From Lachnospiraceae bacterium NC2004 (GTDB taxonomy: Bacteria > Bacillota > Clostridia > Lachnospirales > Lachnospiraceae): 64,000 nucleotides of DNA. Under the pieces are notes generated by a model that saw only the letters and a program-made list of their open reading frames with translations, was not told where the DNA came from and made no database searches. How positions within the stretch are numbered: the stretch's first letter is position 1; the number at the start of each line of letters is the position of its first letter. Positions 17,503 to 24,771 of this stretch are shown here, piece after piece. The stretch spans positions 248,001-312,000 of the forward strand of contig JHXB01000002.1 in the NCBI GenBank assembly GCA_000621905.1, given 5' to 3'. A program made the position numbers and the translations under genes.

Positions 17503-17841
17503 ATGGGTGATAAAGTTACTGCTGCAATAGTTCTTGGAGCGCCACGTTCCGGCACTTCGATGCTTACCAATATTACTACTGCATTAGGATTATATGCAGG
17601 TGAGAAGGACGAACTCTTTTGGGATTCTGATTTTTATTCAAATGAAAAAGGATTCTTTGAACTTTTGGCACTAAGAAATTTGAGTAAGTCTATCTCAGAG
17701 ATTAGTGACAAACCGATCGATATTCCTGTTATCAACACGATTATTCAGAATGCAGATGGGGTAAAGGAGTCGCTTGCTGATTATTTTAACACCGATAACA
17801 TTTTCACACTTATTGATATGATATACGATGCAAGTAAATAG
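17503..17841 (+). CDS. Short P-loop protein, sulfotransferase N-terminus-like
   Basis: 112 residues, translated from an AGGAGG 10 bases after the chorismate mutase gene. VLGAPRSGTSMLTNI resembles the phosphosulfate-binding P-loop at the start of sulfotransferases, and the following ALGLYAG and FFELLALRNL also fit that family. Sulfotransferases are normally 250-300 residues, so only the first third is present. The frame ends cleanly at a stop whose last base is the first base of the next gene's RBS. It could be a truncated remnant or a stable small domain. Loss of the rest makes catalysis unlikely. The family call is from one motif only. Confidence 0.45.
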   Translation: MGDKVTAAIVLGAPRSGTSMLTNITTALGLYAGEKDELFWDSDFYSNEKGFFELLALRNLSKSISEISDKPIDIPVINTIIQNADGVKESLADYFNTDNIFTLIDMIYDASK

Positions 17842-17851
17842 GAGGGGTAAT

Positions 17852-18910
17852 ATGTTTACAGAGCATGAGATTGCGATTCCGTCGGTTCTCAAGGTTGGAG
17901 ACGGAATGCTTGGCAATATGGGTGAGATTCTTAAGAGCAAAGATATCTCACATGTTGTATTATATTTCGGTAACGGCTTGATTGATCTTTTTGGAGATAG
18001 GGTTGTTAATTCGATTAACGAGGCCGGTATTAAGATTCATGAGATGAAGGAGTTAGACAGCGTTGATATCGATGACATTATTGATTTAGCATTTTCTGTG
18101 GATAATGAAGTGCAGGCAATATGCGGAATCGGTGGCGGCAAGGTTATTGATGCGGCCAAGTACGCATCATACCTTAGGAAAATGCAGTTTATCAGCGTTC
18201 CGACTTCAACAAGCAGTGACGGTTTTACATCGTCCTCTGCGTCTCTTTTGGTAAATGGCAAGCGTACCAGCGTGCCTGCTAAGATGGCGTACGGAATTAT
18301 CGTGGATACAGGTGTTTTAAAGACTGCTCCTGTTAAGTTTATTCACTCCGGAGTTGGTGATTTGACAGCCAAGATAACATCGCTTTACGACTGGGTATAC
18401 GAGGAGCAGTGCGGTGCGACTGTTGTTGATGACTTCGCTCTTATGATTGCCAAAAAGGCTGTTAATTCGTTTGTCAGAACTCCTTTTGAGTCTATTACCG
18501 ATGAGCTCTTTTTAAAGGAACTTGTTGATTCGCTTGCTATGAGTGGTATTGCCAATGAAATAGCCGGCTCATCGGCACCTGTAAGCGGAAGTGAGCACCT
18601 TATATCCCATGCACTTGACTCGTTTTTGGAGAGACCGGAGCTTCATGGTGTTCAGGTTGGTATTGCAACTTATCTTATGGCGCTTGTGCAGGAGCATAGA
18701 GTGGAGAGAATCAAGAAGATATTTACAGATACAGGGTTCTTTGATTATGTAGAGACGCTTGGAATGAAGAAGGAGGACTACAAGAAGGCTGTCGACATGG
18801 CTCCGCTTGTCAAACCTCACAGACACACATATCTTCACGAGGAGAAATACAGAGAGAAAGCTAAAGAGTTGATAGACAGTGATGAGATCTTAAATAAGAT
18901 TTTAGTTTAA
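17852..18910 (+). CDS. sn-glycerol-1-phosphate dehydrogenase-like protein (AraM/EgsA family)
   Basis: 352 residues from ATG 17852, which follows GGAGGGG. The upstream ATG 17828 lies in the preceding gene. The fold is that of the iron-containing alcohol dehydrogenase / dehydroquinate synthase group. GIGGGKVIDAAKYAS is the nucleotide loop, and PTSTSSDGFTSSSASL is typical of the G1PDH branch. Metal ligands are expected in GVGDLTAK (Asp), GSEHLISHALD (His) and LHGVQVG (His). B. subtilis AraM makes glycerol-1-phosphate for an archaeal-type lipid with PcrB, but no PcrB is near here. Its place after chorismate mutase gives no clear pathway. The substrate should be treated as open. Confidence 0.72.
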   Translation: MFTEHEIAIPSVLKVGDGMLGNMGEILKSKDISHVVLYFGNGLIDLFGDRVVNSINEAGIKIHEMKELDSVDIDDIIDLAFSVDNEVQAICGIGGGKVIDAAKYASYLRKMQFISVPTSTSSDGFTSSSASLLVNGKRTSVPAKMAYGIIVDTGVLKTAPVKFIHSGVGDLTAKITSLYDWVYEEQCGATVVDDFALMIAKKAVNSFVRTPFESITDELFLKELVDSLAMSGIANEIAGSSAPVSGSEHLISHALDSFLERPELHGVQVGIATYLMALVQEHRVERIKKIFTDTGFFDYVETLGMKKEDYKKAVDMAPLVKPHRHTYLHEEKYREKAKELIDSDEILNKILV

Positions 18911-18943
18911 CTGCAATTTTTTATATAATTTTTAAAAATGTTA

Positions 18944-18972
18944 TTGACATATAACTGATGTTAGTGTATATT
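18944..18972 (+). promoter_or_regulatory. Strong sigma-A promoter in front of a short terminated unit
   Basis: TTGACA (18944-18949) and TATATT (18967-18972) are spaced 17 bp. The predicted start near 18979 is only about 28 bases before the terminator hairpin at 19007. Confidence 0.55.
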
Positions 18973-18978
18973 AACATT

Positions 18979-19045
18979 GTAGTTAGTAAACTCCTTATTT
19001 GTATATAACCGGTGGATATGTTGTTTGATCCGCCGGTTTTCCTTA
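18979..19045 (+). ncRNA. Putative short transcript (promoter followed at once by terminator)
   Basis: A predicted transcript of about 65 nt runs from the promoter at 18944-18972 to the terminator at 19007-19045. No reading frame with an RBS is visible in it. It could be a small RNA or a prematurely ended leader. Evidence is the arrangement alone. Confidence 0.3.
19007..19045 (+). terminator. Intrinsic terminator
   Basis: AACCGGTGGAT (19007-19017) pairs with ATCCGCCGGTT (19028-19038) around a 10-base loop, followed by a T-rich run. Confidence 0.75.
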
Positions 19046-19091
19046 TTCTTGAAATGTAAGCATGACATATGCTAAAATACATGAAGATTAT

Positions 19092-19208
19092 TGACCTTCT
19101 TACGAAGGTCAAAGATTCTTCGGAGCTAAAGCTCCTCAGAATGACTCATCTATTCCTGTCATGACTTCGCGAAGCGAAGAATCTTTATCATGAATGAAGT
19201 TCATGATA
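19092..19208. repeat. CATTCTGAGCG-type repeat, copy 3 (inverted pair)
   Basis: The left edge is a GACCTTCTTACGAAGGTC hairpin. Inside are GATTCTTCGGAGC...CTCAGAATGAC and TGTCATGACTTCGCGAAGCGAAGAATC, and the right edge is a TATCATGA/TCATGATA hairpin. It ends 20 bases before the start of the thioesterase gene. Confidence 0.75.
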
Positions 19209-19229
19209 ATCACTGTAAAGGAGAGCGCT

Positions 19230-19640
19230 ATGATCTATACACATAAAGTCCACTACTACGAAACCGACAAGATGGGCATAACCCACCACTCCAACTACAT
19301 CCGCTGGATGGAGGAGGCAAGAGTCGCATATCTTGACTCCATAGACTTAAGTTACGCGAAGCTTGAGGAGTCAGGAATTATATCTCCGGTTACATCGATT
19401 GAGTGTAATTACAAGAAGACGTCAACATTTGACGATGTGATCTCTATCAAGGTATATGTTACCGAATTCAAGGGAGTAAAGCTTAAACTCAAATACGAGA
19501 TGACCAACGAGGACGGCGAGGTGTGTGTAATAGCAACCTCAATGCACTGTTTTTTAAATGCTGAGGGTTCGCTTATCAACATCCGTAAGGAGTATCCGGA
19601 CATTTATGATATCTTGTCAAATGAAGTCGAGAGGCAATAA
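19230..19640 (+). CDS. Acyl-CoA thioesterase, hot-dog fold (YbgC/FadM type)
   Basis: 136 residues from ATG 19230, which follows AAAGGAG by 7 bases. The longer reading frame (19194) starts inside the upstream repeat. VHYYETDKMGITHHSNYIRWMEEARVAYLD is the family signature spanning the active-site Asp and His of 4-hydroxybenzoyl-CoA-thioesterase-like enzymes (given here as positions 6-35). The rest, including TSMHCFLN, fits the single hot-dog domain. It should hydrolyse an acyl-CoA thioester in the cytoplasm. The chain length and pathway cannot be told from sequence. It is monocistronic, between the repeat and the thrS promoter. Confidence 0.82.
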   Translation: MIYTHKVHYYETDKMGITHHSNYIRWMEEARVAYLDSIDLSYAKLEESGIISPVTSIECNYKKTSTFDDVISIKVYVTEFKGVKLKLKYEMTNEDGEVCVIATSMHCFLNAEGSLINIRKEYPDIYDILSNEVERQ

Positions 19641-19645
19641 TTTAC

Positions 19646-19674
19646 TTGACATTTTGATTTCATTTTCTTACAAT
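19646..19674 (+). promoter_or_regulatory. Promoter of thrS
   Basis: TTGACA (19646-19651) and TACAAT (19669-19674) with a 17-bp spacer. Predicted start near 19681, upstream of the T-box leader. Confidence 0.75.
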
Positions 19675-19680
19675 GATAAT

Positions 19681-19875
19681 GTTTAAGGAGAAATCCTGAT
19701 ATTATACATATTATAATGCTATGACGAGACTAACCAACTCAGAGCAGCCTGTGATTAAGCAGGACGGGACATCCCGTTACAGATGACTATTTAAGGTGCC
19801 TCATTTATTTGAGGAATTAGGGTGGAACCGCGATTATATCGTCCCTGGCGTTTTAGCGTCAGGGATTTTTTTCGT
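19681..19875 (+). promoter_or_regulatory. T-box riboswitch leader of thrS
   Basis: The leader has the conserved T-box sequence AGGGTGGAACCGCG at 19819-19832. It is preceded by a GACGGGACATCCCGTTA element typical of the region before the antiterminator. A terminator follows, with stem CCCTGGCG (19843-19850) and CGTCAGGG (19857-19864) then a run of T. Uncharged tRNA-Thr should stabilise the antiterminator and turn thrS on. The part available for Stem I is short (about 80 nt from the predicted start to the first conserved element) and I could not place the specifier loop with confidence. An ACC triplet at about 19731-19733 is a candidate Thr codon. Confidence 0.88.
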
Positions 19876-19915
19876 CCCTAAGATTTTTATATTATATTTT
19901 AGGAGGATGGTTACT

Positions 19916-21949
19916 ATGAAGATCACACTTAAGGACGGCTCCTTTAAGGAGTACGAGAGCCCGATGTCTGTCAGAGATATTGCTTCTGACATCAGCGAGG
20001 GATTAGGAAGAATGACACTTGCAGGAGAGGTTAACGGAGAGGTTGTTGACCAGAGAACAGTTATATCTGAGGATTGCACCCTGAATATTCTTACATTTAA
20101 GGATGATGCCGGTCAGAGATGCTTTAATCACTCTTGCGCACATATCTTAGCGCAGGCAGTTAAGAGATTATATCCTGACGCTAAATGTACAATCGGTCCA
20201 TCTGTGGATCAGGGATTCTATTATGACTTTGATATGCCTTCACTTTCAAGAGAAGATCTTGACAAGATTGAAGCGGAGATGAAGAAGATAGTTAAGGAAG
20301 CTCATCCAATCGAGAGATTTGAGCTTTCGAGAGAAGAAGCATTGAAGCTTATGACAGAGAAAGATGAGCCATATAAGATTGAGCTTATCAATGATCTTCC
20401 TGAGGGTGAGACACTTTCATTTTACTCACAGGGAGAGTTCACCGACCTTTGCGCGGGACCTCACGTTATGAATACCAAGGAGATTAAGTATTTTAAACTC
20501 ACATCTTCTTCAGGTGCATACTGGAGAGGTAATGAGAACAACAAAATGCTGGTGAGAATCTATGGAACAGCATATCCTAAGAAGGCGGATTTAGAAGAGA
20601 GACTTGAGTTTTTAGAGAATATCAAGAAGAGAGATCATAACAGATTAGGTCGTGAGATGGAGCTCTTCACAACTGTAGATGTAATCGGACAGGGACTTCC
20701 ACTCTTCATGCCAAAAGGAACCAAAGTTATTCAGACTTTGCAGCGTTGGATTGAGGATTTAGAGGATTATGAATGGGGATATGTAAGAACCCGTACTCCT
20801 CTTATGGCTAAATCTAATCTTTACAAGCTCTCAGATCACTGGTTCCACTATAAGGATGGAATGTTTGTATTAAATGACGATCTTATGAGTGCAGAGGATG
20901 CCATTGAAGATCAGAAATTATACAACGACACAAGCGTTGCAATGAAGAACGCTCAGGAGAAAGTTTACGCAGACAATGACGGAAGAGAAGTTATGGCACT
21001 TCGCCCTATGACTTGTCCTTTCCAGTATTTTGTATATAAAGCTAAACAGCACAGTTACAGAGATCTTCCTTATCGTATGGGTGAGACATCTACGCTCTTT
21101 AGAAACGAGGATTCAGGAGAGATGCATGGTCTTACAAGAGTAAGACAGTTTACAATCTCAGAGGGCCATCTTATATGTACACCTGAGCAGATTGCAGACG
21201 AGTTTAAGAACTGTGTAAAGCTTGCTAAATACTGTCTTACAACATTGGGATTAGAGGATGAGGTTACATATCGTATGAGTAAGTGGGATCCTGCTAATCC
21301 TGATAAATACTTAGGAACTGCAGAGGATTGGGATCACGTTCAGAATGCGATGAGAGAGATACTTGATGATATCGGTTTAGAGTACACTGAAGAAGAGGGC
21401 GAGGCTGCGTTTTACGGACCTAAGCTTGACATCCAGGCTAAGAACGTTTATGGCAAGGAAGATACGATGATTACCATTCAGCTTGATATGTTCCTTTCTG
21501 AGCGTTACGATATGTACTATATAGACAAGAATGGCGAGAAGCAGCGCCCATACATCATCCACAGAACTTCAATGGGATGTTATGAGCGTACATTGGCTTG
21601 GCTTATCGAGCACTATGCAGGAGCACTTCCTACATGGCTCATGCCTGAGCAGGTTAGAGTGCTTCCACTTTCTGATAAGTACCTTGATTATGCTGAGAAG
21701 GTTAATGATGAGCTTAAGAAGAACGGTGTTCATGCCACTGTTGATTATCGTGCTGAGAAGCTTGGATATAAGATTAGAGAGGCAAGACACGAGAAGATTC
21801 CTTACATGCTTGTTGTGGGTGAGAAGGAGAGAGATGCTAACACTGTTTCTGTAAGAAAACGTGGTGAAGAGAAAGAGCAGGGAGCTATGCCTCTTACTGA
21901 GTTTATCGATAAGATTTGCGAAGAAATCAGAACCAAAGCACATGATTGA
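19916..21949 (+). CDS. thrS: Threonyl-tRNA synthetase
   Basis: 677 residues from ATG 19916 after AGGAGG; the longer frame from 19796 would run through the T-box and terminator and is rejected. Domain order is TGS (about 1-60), editing domain with HSCAH and DLCAGPH, class II catalytic core and anticodon-binding domain. Motif 2 reads FRNEDSGEMHGLTRVRQF and motif 3 HRTSMGCYERTLAWLIEHYAG. It differs from the common ThrRS by an insertion around residues 315-360 before ALRPMTCPFQYFVYK, and by HRTSMG in place of HRAILG, so it belongs to a divergent ThrRS branch. It charges tRNA-Thr in the cytoplasm and is controlled by the T-box. Confidence 0.95.
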   Translation: MKITLKDGSFKEYESPMSVRDIASDISEGLGRMTLAGEVNGEVVDQRTVISEDCTLNILTFKDDAGQRCFNHSCAHILAQAVKRLYPDAKCTIGPSVDQGFYYDFDMPSLSREDLDKIEAEMKKIVKEAHPIERFELSREEALKLMTEKDEPYKIELINDLPEGETLSFYSQGEFTDLCAGPHVMNTKEIKYFKLTSSSGAYWRGNENNKMLVRIYGTAYPKKADLEERLEFLENIKKRDHNRLGREMELFTTVDVIGQGLPLFMPKGTKVIQTLQRWIEDLEDYEWGYVRTRTPLMAKSNLYKLSDHWFHYKDGMFVLNDDLMSAEDAIEDQKLYNDTSVAMKNAQEKVYADNDGREVMALRPMTCPFQYFVYKAKQHSYRDLPYRMGETSTLFRNEDSGEMHGLTRVRQFTISEGHLICTPEQIADEFKNCVKLAKYCLTTLGLEDEVTYRMSKWDPANPDKYLGTAEDWDHVQNAMREILDDIGLEYTEEEGEAAFYGPKLDIQAKNVYGKEDTMITIQLDMFLSERYDMYYIDKNGEKQRPYIIHRTSMGCYERTLAWLIEHYAGALPTWLMPEQVRVLPLSDKYLDYAEKVNDELKKNGVHATVDYRAEKLGYKIREARHEKIPYMLVVGEKERDANTVSVRKRGEEKEQGAMPLTEFIDKICEEIRTKAHD

Positions 21950-21970
21950 TAACTTATGTCAATCACAATA

Positions 21971-22022
21971 ATGTCATTCTGAGCGAAGCGAAGAATCTTT
22001 GCCCTTCATACGAAGGGCAACA
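21971..22022. repeat. CATTCTGAGCG-type repeat, single unit with hairpin
   Basis: One unit (ATGTCATTCTGAGCGAAGCG...) followed by a TTGCCCTTC/GAAGGGCAA hairpin, in the gap between thrS and trpS. Confidence 0.75.
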
Positions 22023-22054
22023 TATAACAAACTACTATTTAGGAGATAACTACT

Positions 22055-23056
22055 ATGGAAGAGAACAAGAAGAGAATGTTATCAGGCATTCAGCCTAGCG
22101 GAGATTTGCATCTTGGTAATTACCTTGGCGCTATCAAGAACTGGGCAGAGAGAGTTGATGACTATGAGTGTTATTATTTTATGGCGGATATGCATACCAT
22201 TACAGTAAGGCAGGTTCCGGCAGATCTCAGAAAGAGATCGCTTAACCAGCTTGCACAGTATATTGCATGTGGACTTGACCCTGAGAAGAACACTTTGTTT
22301 TTACAGTCTCACGTTCCTGCACATGCACAGCTCGGCTGGGTACTTGATTGCTACACAATGTTTGGCGAACTTTCAAGAATGACACAGTTCAAGGACAAAT
22401 CAGCCAAGCATAAGGACAACATAAATGCGGGGCTTTTCACTTATCCTGCACTTATGGCAGCTGATATTCTTCTTTATCAGGCGGACTATGTACCGGTTGG
22501 TGAGGATCAGAAACAGCATATTGAGCTTACAAGAGATATTGCACAGCGTTTTAACAGCATTTACGGAGATGTCTTTAAGATTCCTGAGCCATTGATTGCC
22601 AAGACCGGTGCAAGAATCTATGGTCTCACAACACCTAATGACAAGATGTCTAAGTCTATACCGGAAGGTTGTGTATTCATTATGGATGATCCGGATACCA
22701 TTAATCGTAAGTTTAAGAAAGCTGTTACGGATTCTGATACCGAGAATCCTGTAAGATTTGCACCTGAGGAGAAACCGGGTGTAGCCAACCTTATGAATAT
22801 CTATTCTACAGTTACAGGTAAGAGCTTTGAAGAAATCGAGGCTGAATTTGCAGGCAAGGGTTATGGTGCATTTAAACCTGCAGTTGCTGAGGCTGTAATC
22901 GAGAGCTTAAGGCCTATCAGAGAAGAAGCAGAGAGGCTTATTAAGGATAAGGCATACTTAGAGGATGTTTATAGGAAGGGCGCTGAGAGAGCTTCTTATA
23001 TCGCCAACAAGACCTTGAGAAAGGTTTATAAGAAGGTGGGATTTTATCAGATATAA
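22055..23056 (+). CDS. trpS: Tryptophanyl-tRNA synthetase
   Basis: 333 residues, the usual length. Class I synthetase with the HIGH-type motif HLGN (19-22) and the KMSKS motif (about 201-205, in PNDKMSKSIPEG). GIQPSGDLHLGNYLGAI and VGEDQKQHIELTRDIAQRFN are diagnostic of TrpRS. It attaches tryptophan to tRNA-Trp. The RBS TAGGAGA stands 9 bases before ATG. It follows thrS after a repeat and has its own strong terminator. No T-box was seen in front of it. Confidence 0.96.
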   Translation: MEENKKRMLSGIQPSGDLHLGNYLGAIKNWAERVDDYECYYFMADMHTITVRQVPADLRKRSLNQLAQYIACGLDPEKNTLFLQSHVPAHAQLGWVLDCYTMFGELSRMTQFKDKSAKHKDNINAGLFTYPALMAADILLYQADYVPVGEDQKQHIELTRDIAQRFNSIYGDVFKIPEPLIAKTGARIYGLTTPNDKMSKSIPEGCVFIMDDPDTINRKFKKAVTDSDTENPVRFAPEEKPGVANLMNIYSTVTGKSFEEIEAEFAGKGYGAFKPAVAEAVIESLRPIREEAERLIKDKAYLEDVYRKGAERASYIANKTLRKVYKKVGFYQI

Positions 23057-23064
23057 TGTTAATA

Positions 23065-23096
23065 GAAGGCTTCGGGGATTCCTGAAGCCTTTTTTA
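23065..23096 (+). terminator. Intrinsic terminator of trpS
   Basis: AAGGCTTC (23066-23073) pairs with GAAGCCTT (23084-23091), then TTTTT. Confidence 0.85.
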
Positions 23097-23098
23097 TA

Positions 23099-23126
23099 TT
23101 GTATCGATTGTCAATAGTGTTATAAT
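23099..23126 (+). promoter_or_regulatory. Promoter of sigma factor operon
   Basis: TTGTAT (23099-23104) and TATAAT (23121-23126) with a 16-bp spacer, upstream of the ECF sigma factor. Confidence 0.5.
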
Positions 23127-23246
23127 TAATTTAAATATTGAAGATTTAAAAAATTTTAAGAATAATGTCACTTTTTTAGTTAGTTGTGCATATTAATAGT
23201 GAAAGGGTAATTCGAATCACTCATATAACTAAAAAGGAGGTTTGTG

Positions 23247-23747
23247 ATGGCTAATGTAAGTAGCGACTTAGAGGCTGTTATTAATAAATACAGCGATATG
23301 TTATATAAGATATGTTTTGTGATTCTAAAAGATGAACATGATGTCAAGGATGTCTTACAAGAGACTTTTCTTGCATACCACACTAAGAATCCGATAATTC
23401 AAAGTGAAGAACACAAGAAAGCATGGCTTATCAAGGTTTCACAGAATAAATGCAGGGAATTCTTGAGATTTCATAAAAGACATTCTACGGTACCACTTGA
23501 TAATATCGATGAGACAACGCTTATTACAAATGGATTAAGCGGGGAAGAAAGCGATTTATTATCATTAGTATGGAACCTAAACTACAAACTAAAATCAGTT
23601 GTTATACTCTATTACATTGAAGGGTATTCAATTGATGAGACCGCCAGGATTCTAAGCATTTCTTCGCATGCAGCTAAGAAAAGATTAGAAAGGGCTAGAA
23701 AGAAACTTAAACAGGAATATGAGGAGGGATTAGTATATGAGAAATAG
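23247..23747 (+). CDS. ECF-type RNA polymerase sigma factor
   Basis: 166 residues from ATG 23247, 6 bases after GGAGG (a GTG at 23244 is too close). Region 2 (YSDMLYKICFVILKDEHDVKDVLQETFLAYHT) carries the core-polymerase contact. Region 4 (ESDLLSLVWNLNYKLKSVVILYYIEGYSIDETARILSISSHAAKKRLERARKKLK in the last 60 residues) is the -35-binding helix-turn-helix. The length and absence of regions 1 and 3 place it in the ECF group. It overlaps the next gene, a single-span membrane protein that is probably its anti-sigma partner. The stimulus is unknown. Confidence 0.88.
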   Translation: MANVSSDLEAVINKYSDMLYKICFVILKDEHDVKDVLQETFLAYHTKNPIIQSEEHKKAWLIKVSQNKCREFLRFHKRHSTVPLDNIDETTLITNGLSGEESDLLSLVWNLNYKLKSVVILYYIEGYSIDETARILSISSHAAKKRLERARKKLKQEYEEGLVYEK

Positions 23748-24603
23748 TATAGACAAGAGGATATTATCCAACATTGAGATAAGTGATCAAATGAAGCAGG
23801 ATATTTTGGAAGGATGTAAGGAAGGTGCCAGAGCAGGAGATATTAAGTTCCGCTATTCTACAGCGCTTATGGCTGTTATTCTTGTGGCGGCATTTAGCCT
23901 GACAACTGTAAGTGTAAGTGCTGCTGTAATAACGTTTAAGCAACGCCTACAAGGCATGAGTGAGAGTGAAGTAGCGGCGTATACAACAGAGGTTGACAAG
24001 GATACTTTTGTTTCGTTGGATGAAGGATTTTCAAGGGGATTAAGTAAAAGTGAAATTGAGAGGAGCCTTGTTCTTGAGAGAAAGTATTATGATGATGGCA
24101 TTTTCCCTGAGAAAGAAATGGCGCATTATAAGACAAATGATGAAAGAGCTGATGATGAAGTCGCATATGTAGAGGAAGACAATATGGTATATCTTCCTGC
24201 TGATGATATGTCGGATGATCAATTGCTTCAATATATCGATCATGATGCGAAGAAGAGATATGTCAACATTCAGAATCTTGAGGCTGAAGGAGTAGAGCCC
24301 GGACGTGGAGTGGCGCTAGAGTCAACTAAGGTAGAAGAGGGAAGTGGTGAGAGCAAAGCTGTTGATGTGGCTAAGAAATTAATCGAGAAATCATACGGTG
24401 TTGACATTGATGATAGCTATGTTGTATTGGTGTCTTATTTTGGAGAAGAGGATGATGAAGAGATTCCTGTATACAATCTTTTTATATACCAACCGGGTCT
24501 TGGATATGGAGATGAGTATAATGTAAGGGTGAAGGCTGATGACTTTTCAGTTATGTACAGTGGTTGCCATAATTATAAAGGGGAAGTTAAACCTTTGAAT
24601 TAA
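23737..24603 (+). CDS. Single-span membrane protein, putative anti-sigma factor
   Basis: 288 residues. A short cytoplasmic N-terminus of about 40 residues precedes one membrane helix (about 43-64, ALMAVILVAAFSLTTVSVSAAV). A long acidic extracytoplasmic domain follows. The start overlaps the sigma factor gene by 11 bases, so the two are made together. This topology and linkage are those of anti-sigma factors that hold an ECF sigma at the membrane. No zinc-binding HxxxCxxC motif is present, so it is not of the ZAS type. The anti-sigma role rests on context, and the outer domain has no recognised fold. Confidence 0.62.
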   Translation: MRNSIDKRILSNIEISDQMKQDILEGCKEGARAGDIKFRYSTALMAVILVAAFSLTTVSVSAAVITFKQRLQGMSESEVAAYTTEVDKDTFVSLDEGFSRGLSKSEIERSLVLERKYYDDGIFPEKEMAHYKTNDERADDEVAYVEEDNMVYLPADDMSDDQLLQYIDHDAKKRYVNIQNLEAEGVEPGRGVALESTKVEEGSGESKAVDVAKKLIEKSYGVDIDDSYVVLVSYFGEEDDEEIPVYNLFIYQPGLGYGDEYNVRVKADDFSVMYSGCHNYKGEVKPLN

Positions 24604-24613
24604 TACAGTTGCT

Positions 24614-24642
24614 AAGATTCTTCGCTTCGCTCAGAATGACAC
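24614..24642. repeat. CATTCTGAGCG-type repeat, single inverted unit
   Basis: AAGATTCTTCGCTTCGCTCAGAATGAC in the minus orientation, directly after the putative anti-sigma gene. Confidence 0.7.
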
Positions 24643-24648
24643 ATATAT

Positions 24649-24686
24649 AAGGACGAGTTTTGTGAAATGCCACAGAGCCCGTCCTT
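24649..24686 (+). terminator. Weak terminator-like hairpin
   Basis: AAGGACG (24649-24655) pairs with CGTCCTT (24680-24686), enclosing a second small stem. The tail is AAATTATT rather than a clean T-run, so termination may be partial. Confidence 0.45.
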
Positions 24687-24771
24687 AAATTATTAGGTGC
24701 AATTTGAGGCGGAATGTGGTAGAATATTAGGAAGTTAACAGTTAATATAAGTTATCGGAGGTGGACGCGTA

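Noticed and set aside
17503-17841. A full sulfotransferase with a frameshift.
   Set aside because: The following bases in other frames encode the start of the dehydrogenase gene with its own RBS, so there is no room for the missing two thirds. It is short by itself.
19796-19915. Longer thrS reading frame beginning upstream.
   Set aside because: It would translate through the T-box and terminator hairpin. ATG 19916 has a clear AGGAGG and gives a normal ThrRS start.
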